Below are positions 1 through 5,970 of a stretch of 12,728 nucleotides of DNA, one piece after another. Under the pieces are notes generated by a model that saw only the letters and a list, made by a program, of their open reading frames with translations, was not told where the DNA came from and made no database searches. Within the stretch, counting starts at the first letter, position 1. Each line of letters begins with the position of its first letter. The translations under genes were made by a program, and so were the position numbers. The DNA comes from an uncultured Porphyromonadaceae bacterium (lineage in GTDB: Bacteria > Bacteroidota > Bacteroidia > Bacteroidales > Muribaculaceae), in the NCBI GenBank assembly GCA_902494595.1, contig CABUTY010000010.1, forward strand, positions 1-12,728, given 5' to 3'.

Positions 1-280
1 GCCCTATCGCCTCAAGCGCCGAACTTAATGCCAGCGAGTTTATCACTGTGGCCAACATTCCCATCTGGTCGCCCTTGACACGGTCAAAACCTCGGTCTAT
101 ACCTTTAAGACCACGGAAGATATTGCCGCCGCCTATCACTATGCCTATCTGCACGCCGCTCCTTGCCGCTGCCATTATCTGTCGGGCATATGAGTTAAGA
201 CGATCCGTGTCTATACCCTGACCGGCTCCCGCCGCCAGACTCTCTCCCGACAGTTTCAATAATATCCTGTTGTATTTCAT
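1..280 (-). CDS. pyrH: UMP kinase, N-terminal 93 residues (cut by window edge)
   Basis: Uridylate kinase phosphorylates UMP to UDP with ATP in the cytoplasm, an essential step of pyrimidine nucleotide synthesis. The protein begins MKYNRILLKLSGESLAAG. The amino-acid-kinase motif LKLSGES is at residues 8-14 and the glycine-rich GGGNIFRG at 50-57, followed by the segment GDQMGMLATVINSLAL; all are typical of bacterial PyrH. The frame stays open to the left edge, so the C-terminal part of the roughly 235-residue protein lies outside the window. The ATG at 280-278 is chosen because it starts exactly at the conserved N terminus and a good Bacteroidota promoter lies about 75 bases upstream. It is divergent from the AraC-type gene and functionally unrelated to the rest of the window. 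Confidence 0.95.
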   Translation of the reverse strand, partial: MKYNRILLKLSGESLAAGAGQGIDTDRLNSYARQIMAAARSGVQIGIVIGGGNIFRGLKGIDRGFDRVKGDQMGMLATVINSLALSSALEAIG

Positions 281-355
281 AATTCTTTATTCTTTCTCTT
301 GTTCGCCAGAGTCTTCACACAGGTGCACACCACACCCTTTGGCTTTCTTAGATTC

Positions 356-386
356 CAAAATTAATCAAAATATCGCAATAACCAAA
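356..386 (-). promoter_or_regulatory. Bacteroidota-type promoter for pyrH
   Basis: Read on the minus strand, TTTG (386-383) is followed after 19 bases by TAATTTTG (363-356), matching the Bacteroidota sigma-ABfr consensus TTTG-N19-21-TAnnTTTG. Transcription would start near 349, giving a leader of about 70 bases before the pyrH ATG. Inferred from sequence only. Confidence 0.6.
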
Positions 387-479
387 TATGCCGCCCCCGA
401 TTCTGCCGCATATAACCGAAATTCATAACGAATGAAAGCACTAATAATCTGATTTTCACCGCGAAACATACTTCCCTCT

Positions 480-511
480 TTTGAGAATACGCTCTCTTTG
501 TATTAACTTTG
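480..511 (+). promoter_or_regulatory. Bacteroidota-type promoter for the AraC-type membrane regulator
   Basis: TTTG at 480-483, a 20-base spacer, and TAACTTTG at 504-511 fit the Bacteroidota TTTG / TAnnTTTG consensus. Transcription would begin near 518. That makes the TTG at 509 (a possible upstream start of the downstream gene) untranscribed and supports the ATG at 554. Confidence 0.6.
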
Positions 512-531
512 CGTATTGTATCAACTTTGCG
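501..531 (+). repeat. 13-base direct repeat overlapping the promoter of the AraC-type gene
   Basis: TATTAACTTTGCG (501-513) and TATCAACTTTGCG (519-531) differ at one base and are 18 bases apart start to start. The first copy contains the -7 element; the second falls on the expected start of transcription. AraC-family proteins often bind direct repeats at promoters, so this may be an autoregulatory operator. The second copy lacks the TA of the -7 consensus and is less likely to be a second promoter. Confidence 0.5.
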
Positions 532-553
532 CAAAACTAAGAGACAAGAGATT

Positions 554-1603
554 ATGAGTTTACCGGCCATATATTTCATCTACGGCTTGAGCGTGATGTT
601 CTATTTCATGATGGGATGGTTTTTCATACGCAAGAACCGGGAGACGCTGTCACGTCTTGTGGCCGCGCTCATGATTCTTATCGGCCTGCAATGTCTGGGG
701 GCGCTGGCATTCATACCCGGCGACATGGACGCCGACAATTTCAAATGGATGTTTATATCCACCACCGACATGACCGCCGTGCCCTTTTACGCGTTTGTCC
801 TTATCGAGCTGTGCCGCCCCGGCTCTCTGTCGTTAAGAAAAATGGCGGTCCACGAGATTCCTTTTCTTCTCCTGCCCATCCTTTACCTCTTCACAAGGCT
901 CCCTCTATTCTACTACGCAGATGTGATATGGGCCGGAATATACGGCACGGGATATGCCGTATGGACCGTCGTGGCTATACCGCGTTATCACCGTTTGCTA
1001 AAACAGAGATTCTCTTACACCGAAAATATCAATCTCAACTGGCTGAGGATAATTCTTTTCTCCTTCTTCGTGATTCTGTCGCTATGGATAGCGGGATGCC
1101 TTATTGTCAACATCGATATCGAAGGTGTCTACATGCTTGGGTCGCTCGTGATATGGATGTTCATATGTTATTTCATCTACCGTCATGAATCGGTCATCAA
1201 CGAACTTTCCGAACCGCTGAACCCTGCGCTTGCCGGAAACGCTGAAGATGCAGAGGCGGCTGTCGACGGTTCCGACGACCTTACTGAAAGAATCATGACG
1301 CTGTTTGAAAATGAACGCATATTTCTCAATCCTCAGCTGAAACTCTCTGATGTGGCCGCCATGGCAAATTCCAACAGAACATACGTGAGCCGGTTCTTTA
1401 ACACCAGTCACGGGAAGACTTTCTTTGAGTTCGTCAACGACTACCGCGTGCGCTATGCCAAGCAACTCCTGCAAAGCACTTCAGAACGCATCGAGGTGAT
1501 TGCCGAACAGTCGGGCTTCAACTCACGACAGTCGTTCCACCGCGTGTTCAGCAAATTTGCCGGCTGCACACCCGAAAAGTTCCGGAAAGAGACAACACAC
1601 TGA
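554..1603 (+). CDS. Membrane-anchored AraC-family transcriptional regulator
   Basis: A 349-residue protein joining a polytopic membrane domain to a C-terminal AraC/XylS DNA-binding domain. Hydrophobic helices are visible at about residues 5-25, 35-54, 66-86, 100-118, 121-142, 163-185 and 190-209 (seven). A short acidic linker (about 228-242) follows. The first helix-turn-helix is around 262-283 (LKLSDVAAMANSNRTYVSRF) and the second around 312-345, with the family signature IAEQSGFNSRQSFHRVF and the typical ending GCTPEKFRK. DNA would be contacted from the cytoplasmic face while the membrane part senses an unknown signal or holds the protein at the membrane. A TTG 45 bases upstream (509) would extend the frame, but it overlaps the promoter, so the ATG at 554 is preferred. 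The target is unknown; its own promoter or the neighbouring lipoprotein/WG operon are plausible. The regulator call is firm and the sensory role is inferred. Confidence 0.88.
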   Translation: MSLPAIYFIYGLSVMFYFMMGWFFIRKNRETLSRLVAALMILIGLQCLGALAFIPGDMDADNFKWMFISTTDMTAVPFYAFVLIELCRPGSLSLRKMAVHEIPFLLLPILYLFTRLPLFYYADVIWAGIYGTGYAVWTVVAIPRYHRLLKQRFSYTENINLNWLRIILFSFFVILSLWIAGCLIVNIDIEGVYMLGSLVIWMFICYFIYRHESVINELSEPLNPALAGNAEDAEAAVDGSDDLTERIMTLFENERIFLNPQLKLSDVAAMANSNRTYVSRFFNTSHGKTFFEFVNDYRVRYAKQLLQSTSERIEVIAEQSGFNSRQSFHRVFSKFAGCTPEKFRKETTH

Positions 1604-1623
1604 TTATCAGGCGATATTTATTA

Positions 1624-1688
1624 TTTGAGACATATAAATTTATCTATTGATACAGACGCGCGGACAGGTTCATATGGTTTGAGACATA
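1624..1688 (+). repeat. Pair of 11-base direct repeats between the AraC-type gene and the lipoprotein operon
   Basis: TTTGAGACATA occurs exactly at 1624-1634 and 1678-1688, 54 bases apart. Both copies are followed by an AT-rich stretch. They lie after the AraC-type stop and upstream of the predicted lipoprotein promoter, so they could be regulator sites. No hairpin plus T-run terminator is visible between 1604 and 1700. Function unknown. Confidence 0.45.
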
Positions 1689-1729
1689 CTTTTATATGCA
1701 ATGTTTCCTCCTTACGGTCTGCCATTACA

Positions 1730-1737
1730 TAATTTTG
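1730..1737 (+). promoter_or_regulatory. -7 element of the probable lipoprotein/WG operon promoter
   Basis: TAATTTTG fits the Bacteroidota -7 consensus TAnnTTTG. The -33 element is weak: the nearest candidate is TTTC at 1704-1707 with a 22-base spacer, so the promoter may need an activator. Transcription would start near 1744, which places the upstream ATG at 1696 outside the message and favours the lipoprotein start at 1804. Confidence 0.45.
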
Positions 1738-1781
1738 CACATCCCTCACATAAATAACATAAGTCACATCCCTCACATAAA
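1738..1781 (+). repeat. Perfect 17-base direct repeat in a G-poor leader
   Basis: CACATCCCTCACATAAA is present at 1738-1754 and again at 1765-1781 (period 27). The whole 1738-1803 leader contains a single G (1763). The hexamer ACATAA occurs five times between 1727 and 1790. Such a leader should be unstructured, which could help ribosome loading without a Shine-Dalgarno sequence; a protein or RNA-binding site is also possible. Confidence 0.6.
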
Positions 1782-1803
1782 CCAACATAACACCATTAAA
1801 ACC

Positions 1804-2220
1804 ATGAAATCAATTCTGAGACTGATGGCGCTCACCGTCATCCTGCTGCCTCTTCTCGCTGCATGCGGAAGCAAAACCGAAACCAATTCCGGAAGCAAAG
1901 CAGAAAAGACCGAAACGTCGGCTCCTGCATCTCTCGACATGCAGAGAATCACCGATATCTCCAAAAAGAACTCCGACGAAATCACATCTTCCGACTTCGA
2001 CTTCCTCATCGACCAGATGGAAATAGTCATGAAGCCTACCAAGGACATGACTTCCGAGCAGAGAAAAGAATATATGGGTAATCTTGACAGCGACACACAG
2101 GGCGCCATAATAATCGTGGGCCTCGCCATTCAGACCGCTTCCGAAAAAGGAATGTTGTCCGACAAACAGCTGAAGAGAATGGCCGAAATGGAAAAGAAAT
2201 ACGACAATGATGAGAAGTAA
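1804..2220 (+). CDS. Small lipoprotein of unknown function
   Basis: A 138-residue protein starting MKSILRLMALTVILLPLLAACGSK. It has a short basic start, a hydrophobic stretch and the lipobox LAAC with the lipidated Cys at residue 20, so it should be exported and anchored by a lipid. The mature part starts with a low-complexity Ser/Thr/Lys/Glu linker and continues as a charged, probably helical domain (segments SSDFDFLIDQMEIVMKP and LKRMAEMEKKYDNDEK). I do not recognise a family. The frame is open from an ATG at 1696, but that extension would hide the signal peptide and precedes the predicted transcription start, so 1804 is used. The last 14 bases overlap the next gene, which suggests translational coupling and a joint role at the cell envelope. 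Confidence 0.82.
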   Translation: MKSILRLMALTVILLPLLAACGSKTETNSGSKAEKTETSAPASLDMQRITDISKKNSDEITSSDFDFLIDQMEIVMKPTKDMTSEQRKEYMGNLDSDTQGAIIIVGLAIQTASEKGMLSDKQLKRMAEMEKKYDNDEK

Positions 2221-4666
2221 CCGTAACGGTATTTATGTCCTGCTTGCGTCGGTGCTGGGCATGCTGTTGCCGTCGGCGACGTCATGGGCAGCCACCGACG
2301 GAGCATCGGTGAAGAGTCCTCATCTGACGCCACGAACCCGCTTTCTGAAGAAGGATGTCTCTTTCTCGGCCATGCACCCCGTAAGCGAGGGGATATTCGC
2401 CTTGCAGGAGTATAACCGCAAGTATGGCTACGGCTCATATTTCGGCTTCTGGACTATCGACGGCAAATGCCTCTTCGATGCCCGCTACGAACAGATGGGA
2501 GGAGTGCCCATTTTCGACAATGGAGCCGTTGTGGTGAAAGGGCTTAAAAACGACAAGGGTTTTAAGCCGGTGATGATTCTCTATGCCGACGGGTCGGCGC
2601 GGGAATTGCCGGAAAGCTATAAGGAGGTGTCACAGTTTCACGACGGCGTGGCCGTGGTGCGACAAGGGGGTCTCGGCGCCAAGGGAACCTCCAATTTCTG
2701 CATCGACACCCGAGGGAATAAGGTGTTCACCTCACTTGGTCCCGGCGACGTGATGGAGGTGGGGTACCTCCGCGACGGCCTCCGGCGCGTAAAGATACGC
2801 ACAGAACCTGAACGTTTCAGATACGTGACACGCTGGGGATTCATCGACGACAAGGGAAACTGGAAAATACAGCCCCGTCTGAAGGATGTCAGAGAGTTCG
2901 CCAACGGTTACGCGCTGGTGATCGACGAGACTGACAAGATGAAATTCATTGACACCAAAGGGAATACCGTATATGAGTTTCCGGGCACCTCGTCCGACCT
3001 TACCTATACAAAAGACCTCAGCGATATCTCCGACGGCTATTTCATGCGCAAGAACGTTTTTTATGACCTGAAGGGCAACGAGGTGAAGCGTTATCATATG
3101 GCTACCGGCTTCACCGACGGCTATGCCTTCGTGCAGGACGACAGAGAGAGCCCGATATACACGGTGGATACACGTTTCCGGAGAATACGCACTCTCTACG
3201 GAGTCAACGTCCACAGTGGCAATGTCCTTCTCGGCGTCGACAATCCCCGCTTCGGCGACAGTGGGCTGGGCACCATCGACCGCCGCAATGTCGTGACTCC
3301 CGACGGCACCATGCGCGTAATCGGCAAGACATGGCCTGCGGAAATCGGCGACTTCTATCCCGGAGAATATGCCAAATGCAGCTCCACATTGCGCCTCAGA
3401 TTCACAGGCAAGGAATATGAATATCTGGGTTATATCAACGGCAAGGGCGAATATGAGGTAGTGTTCTGCAATGATGAGAGGGGAGGAGGACCTTTCAGGC
3501 CGGGAGATCCGATAGAACCGGAGCCATGGACCGGCGACACGCTGCCACGCTGGCTCCCTCCTGTCGACACCATTCCCGAAGGACCTAAAGACGTTGTCAA
3601 GGTGAAGTACAACGTCAAGGTCATGGCCTCACCTGCAGAGGGGGGCCGGGTGGCCGGCGGCGGTACGTACTCCTACGGAGATACGGTGACGGTGGGAGCC
3701 AAAGCCAACGAGGGCTGGAAAATCACCGACATAGGCTGCGACAACCAATTTGCCCGCACTTCCGTCATAAACAAGTTTGTGGTGCGCGGCGATATGGAGA
3801 TAACTGTTTATTTCCTTAAGGATGACGATGTGACGCCTGTAAGAGACGGCATCTATTCCGGGGAATTCAGTTTCCGTCCCAATGGCGAGAGGTCCAAACA
3901 GACATACACCGTACCCATCTATCTCGAGACCTCCTCGACATCGGCGATAGAATCTCCCTACGGACCCGCCACCAGAGGATTTATGGCGGTGATGCTCAAT
4001 CCCGACGAGAAGATTGTGGATACATCGGTCGACCGCGCCGCGGGCAAAGAGCGTGGAACATACAGCATGAACGTGTTCTATGTGCCTATGCAGGTAGCCG
4101 GACAGATTGAGGAGAATGGCCGCAAATATCTTCTGCTCAACGGCGGCGATATAAAGGTCAACAATCTCAAGATACTCAGCGCCGGCGAAAAGACTGCGGA
4201 TGTGAATGCCCTGGAAACACTGATGGTGAACCTTATGCTGAAGTTTGACGCTCCCGATATGGGTGTCAAGGGGGGATCGTACCGCGTGGAGATGAAAGAC
4301 ATCGACGAGAAGAGCGGCGCCTTCACCTTCGGCAAACTTGAGCGCATCCACAGCCGCAAGGGATGGATTCCGGCAGGCAGCGACGACTTTGAAAACGTGA
4401 AGCGCGGATTCTTCATTATCAAGGCCGACCGGGGATTGCCTGCCAACTACCTGGAAGGCATCAGGATGACACCGTCGTCAAAGCGCAATGATGTGCTGTG
4501 GACTCCGACTCCCGGATTCTTCGAAGGCGACATGAGCTGGCTTGAGTCATTTGCCTCCCAGCTGGGCCAGAACTTCAGAAAATTCCAGTCGGAATACGAC
4601 ATCCTCAAAGGCCTTGACATGTGGCAGATCAACGACGCCTTCGACCGTCTGATAAAAGGCCGATAA
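2207..4666 (+). CDS. Secreted WG-repeat protein with an InlB-B-like repeat domain
   Basis: An 819-residue exported protein. The N terminus (RNGIYVLLASVLGMLLPSATSWA) is a signal peptide, with cleavage likely after Ala28. Residues about 60-420 contain divergent WG/beta repeats of the form GFxxxxGK..F...Y..... F..G.A.V, for example around 79-111, 210-238 (WGFIDDKGNWKIQPRLKDV) and 284-309. These usually fold as a repeated beta structure for binding, with no known catalysis. A Pro-rich linker (about 430-465) leads to a domain at about 467-537 (VMASPAEGGRVAGGGTYSYG then ANEGWKITDI) that looks like a divergent InlB B-repeat / bacterial-repeat domain, often found on surface proteins. The C-terminal 270 residues are unrecognised. 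Start codons at 2207 and 2210 are adjacent; either works. It is coupled to the upstream lipoprotein and followed by a strong terminator, so the two are a complete operon. Confidence 0.82.
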   Translation: MMRSNRNGIYVLLASVLGMLLPSATSWAATDGASVKSPHLTPRTRFLKKDVSFSAMHPVSEGIFALQEYNRKYGYGSYFGFWTIDGKCLFDARYEQMGGVPIFDNGAVVVKGLKNDKGFKPVMILYADGSARELPESYKEVSQFHDGVAVVRQGGLGAKGTSNFCIDTRGNKVFTSLGPGDVMEVGYLRDGLRRVKIRTEPERFRYVTRWGFIDDKGNWKIQPRLKDVREFANGYALVIDETDKMKFIDTKGNTVYEFPGTSSDLTYTKDLSDISDGYFMRKNVFYDLKGNEVKRYHMATGFTDGYAFVQDDRESPIYTVDTRFRRIRTLYGVNVHSGNVLLGVDNPRFGDSGLGTIDRRNVVTPDGTMRVIGKTWPAEIGDFYPGEYAKCSSTLRLRFTGKEYEYLGYINGKGEYEVVFCNDERGGGPFRPGDPIEPEPWTGDTLPRWLPPVDTIPEGPKDVVKVKYNVKVMASPAEGGRVAGGGTYSYGDTVTVGAKANEGWKITDIGCDNQFARTSVINKFVVRGDMEITVYFLKDDDVTPVRDGIYSGEFSFRPNGERSKQTYTVPIYLETSSTSAIESPYGPATRGFMAVMLNPDEKIVDTSVDRAAGKERGTYSMNVFYVPMQVAGQIEENGRKYLLLNGGDIKVNNLKILSAGEKTADVNALETLMVNLMLKFDAPDMGVKGGSYRVEMKDIDEKSGAFTFGKLERIHSRKGWIPAGSDDFENVKRGFFIIKADRGLPANYLEGIRMTPSSKRNDVLWTPTPGFFEGDMSWLESFASQLGQNFRKFQSEYDILKGLDMWQINDAFDRLIKGR

Positions 4667-4688
4667 GCAACCATCGCAATATACCCTT

Positions 4689-4724
4689 AAAGGGCGCCGG
4701 CAGCATTCCGCCGGCGCCCTTTTT
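4689..4724 (+). terminator. Strong intrinsic terminator of the lipoprotein/WG operon
   Basis: A perfect 13-base-pair stem (4689-4701 with 4710-4722) with core GGGCGCCGGC/GCCGGCGCCC encloses the 8-base loop AGCATTCC and runs into a T tract (4720-4724). It lies 22 bases after the WG-protein stop. On the minus strand the stem is followed only by TTTAAGGG, so termination of the opposing genes here is weaker but possible. Confidence 0.92.
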
Positions 4725-4740
4725 ATTCGACGCGTACCCG

Positions 4741-4790
4741 GATTTATAAAATTCCCGAAGAGTCTCCCGGTATATGTCGCCGTAATTGCG
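4741..4790 (-). pseudogene. Remnant of the C-terminal tail of a C13 (legumain-like) protease gene
   Basis: On the minus strand, 4790-4743 translates as RNYGDIYRETLREFYK. The intact C13 protease at 9783-11909 ends SNYGNMYREKLREFL. Ten of the first 14 aligned residues are identical, and by hand count 35 of 50 bases match without gaps. The stop codon of the intact gene aligns with AAA, and the frame upstream reaches a TGA at 4820-4818 within nine codons, so this is not a functional gene. It sits 50 bases downstream of the DUF3089 stop, in the same orientation as the intact gene. It most likely records a former second copy, or a rearrangement in which most of a C13 gene was lost. The short length is the main reason for doubt. 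Confidence 0.6.
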
Positions 4791-4839
4791 CTGCTGCTCC
4801 CGGTATGCAATAATCAGTCACAACAGTATTTTCAATATA

Positions 4840-5814
4840 TTATTCTGACGAAGCCTTGAATGATACAATCCGCTTATGAAAGTTCTCGCGAAGACATTCG
4901 CTGTAAAGCCAGGGCTCGGCGCCATGATAATCCCCGACGTTCAGGATGCCCAGGATGTTTGGCAATGCACTCCCGTCGTAACCCTTAACCACAAGGACCT
5001 TCTCTTGGGGCGAGAGCGTGACGGTGATCGTATCGTTCAATATCGCGGGCGTGGCGTCGGTGCGCCAGTTGATTGGGTTGATGCAGATCTCGTTCGGCTC
5101 GCTGACAACCGGCTTTACATATTGCACATCGGAGACGGAGTTATAACAGATCGTGACACCAGTGTCATCAGCTCCCTGCGCGCCCTTTATCCAGGGAGCG
5201 GCCGCGATGTCGGAAGGCGTTACCTTGTAGCCCAACACATATGCGGCTACAAGTCTCTCCCTCTGTTCAGGCGTCAGCACCTTCAACAACTCGACCACCG
5301 ATTTACCGCCCTGACTGAATCCGGCCAAGATGAAGGGACGGTCGTTATTATTCTCAGTCATATAATGGTCGAAGGCATTCCGCACATCGACAAACGATAC
5401 ATCATCGTATCTGCGGCTGATTGTGTCTTCGTTAAGTGTGGCCCATGAATCGAGAGTAATATGACGGTAATGGGGCGAATAAAAATTGTTGCCATCCGCC
5501 ATATAGTCAGCTACGCCGCACATCTCGATTTCCACATCGTCATGGTGTTTTTTGATTGAGGGGTCGGCGTAATGGCAAATACGACCGTCGGTGGTGGTCC
5601 AGTCATATTCCCATGTAGACGGGATATAGAACACATCCACACCTTCCCCTTTGTCATTGAGTTCAATATGCCACATCGAGACGTCAGAGTAGTCAGGCGC
5701 AGCAGGAACATACGCACACCCGACAATCTCAGCCTCCGCCGGGACACAAGCGGTAACGGCGCCAAATACCGCTATCCAGAATAACGAAATCAATTTGCGA
5801 AAACCCATTTTCAT
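4840..5814 (-). CDS. DUF3089-family alpha/beta-hydrolase-like lipoprotein
   Basis: A 324-residue exported protein. The N terminus MKMGFRKLISLFWIAVFGAVTAC ends in a plausible lipobox (VTAC, Cys23); signal peptidase I cleavage after the nearby AEA is the alternative. DUF3089 features are present: VDVFYIPSTW (59-68), a central NNFYSPHYRHIT region (109-120), and the nucleophile-elbow motif GFSQGG (165-170) with Ser167 as candidate nucleophile. His297 in the NVGDYHGAEPW segment is a candidate catalytic histidine. This suggests a serine esterase or lipase acting outside the cytoplasm, but the substrate is unknown. The ATG at 5814 gives the signal peptide; an internal ATG at 5808 is also possible. 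It lies 156 bases after the C10 protease gene, separated by a nested inverted repeat, so it may have its own transcript. No clear TAnnTTTG promoter was found in that gap. Confidence 0.85.
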   Translation of the reverse strand: MKMGFRKLISLFWIAVFGAVTACVPAEAEIVGCAYVPAAPDYSDVSMWHIELNDKGEGVDVFYIPSTWEYDWTTTDGRICHYADPSIKKHHDDVEIEMCGVADYMADGNNFYSPHYRHITLDSWATLNEDTISRRYDDVSFVDVRNAFDHYMTENNNDRPFILAGFSQGGKSVVELLKVLTPEQRERLVAAYVLGYKVTPSDIAAAPWIKGAQGADDTGVTICYNSVSDVQYVKPVVSEPNEICINPINWRTDATPAILNDTITVTLSPQEKVLVVKGYDGSALPNILGILNVGDYHGAEPWLYSECLRENFHKRIVSFKASSE

Positions 5815-5816
5815 CT

Positions 5817-5844
5817 ATCAGTGTATGAGTATCAGTGTATGAGT
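5817..5844 (+). repeat. Perfect 14-base tandem duplication before the DUF3089 start codon
   Basis: ATCAGTGTATGAGT at 5817-5830 is repeated exactly at 5831-5844. On the minus strand this places two copies of ACTCATACACTGAT directly in front of the DUF3089 start codon, 2 bases away. It occupies the ribosome-binding region, so copy-number change could tune translation. Confidence 0.75.
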
Positions 5845-5857
5845 CGTTTATGCGTTC

Positions 5858-5965
5858 TAAGTAAGTCGCGGAAATTATTTTGCATTATCAGCGGCGAAAT
5901 AATGCCGCCGATAATGCAAAGCCCCCAAATTACTATCATGCGTAATAATTTTCATGACTTACTTA
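5858..5965. repeat. Nested inverted repeat between the C10 and DUF3089 genes
   Basis: The inner arms 5879-5895 (TTTGCATTATCAGCGGC) and 5904-5920 pair over 17 bases with one mismatch, around an 8-base loop. The outer arms 5858-5879 and 5944-5965 are inverted copies (TAAGTAAGTC at the left tip, GACTTACTTA at the right) matching at 19 of 22 positions. The two left arms abut, while 23 unpaired bases (5921-5943) separate the right arms. There is no T tract on either side, so it is not an ordinary intrinsic terminator. It fills most of the 156-base gap and might be a small palindromic or MITE-like element, an RNA processing site, or a target for a recombinase. Confidence 0.75.
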
Positions 5966-5970
5966 TAAAT

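Noticed and set aside
509..553. N-terminal extension of the AraC-type protein from a TTG at 509
   Set aside because: It overlaps the promoter -7 element, lies upstream of the predicted transcription start, and adds a non-hydrophobic stretch before a good membrane helix beginning at the ATG.
616..1188. 190-codon plus-strand frame inside the AraC-type gene
   Set aside because: Out-of-frame shadow, rich in Arg/His/Pro with no domain, within a gene with clear family motifs.
1738..1781. Possible CRISPR-like repeats in the lipoprotein leader
   Set aside because: Only two 17-base copies with a 10-base gap and no cas genes; not a CRISPR array.
2732..3214. 160-codon minus-strand frame opposite the WG-repeat gene
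   Set aside because: Antisense shadow with no independent evidence.
3629..4351. 240-codon minus-strand frame opposite the WG-repeat gene
   Set aside because: Antisense shadow of a high-GC gene; no recognisable motif, signal peptide or start context.
4547..4810. 87-codon minus-strand frame covering the C13 tail remnant
   Set aside because: It reads the remnant in a different frame from the one with homology and then runs opposite the WG-protein gene through the terminator.
4876..5448. 190-codon plus-strand frame opposite the DUF3089 gene
   Set aside because: The minus strand has a signal peptide and the GFSQGG motif; this frame has none.
5879..5920. Hairpin as an intrinsic terminator for the C10 gene
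   Set aside because: Neither strand has a T tract after the stem, so it is listed as an inverted repeat instead.
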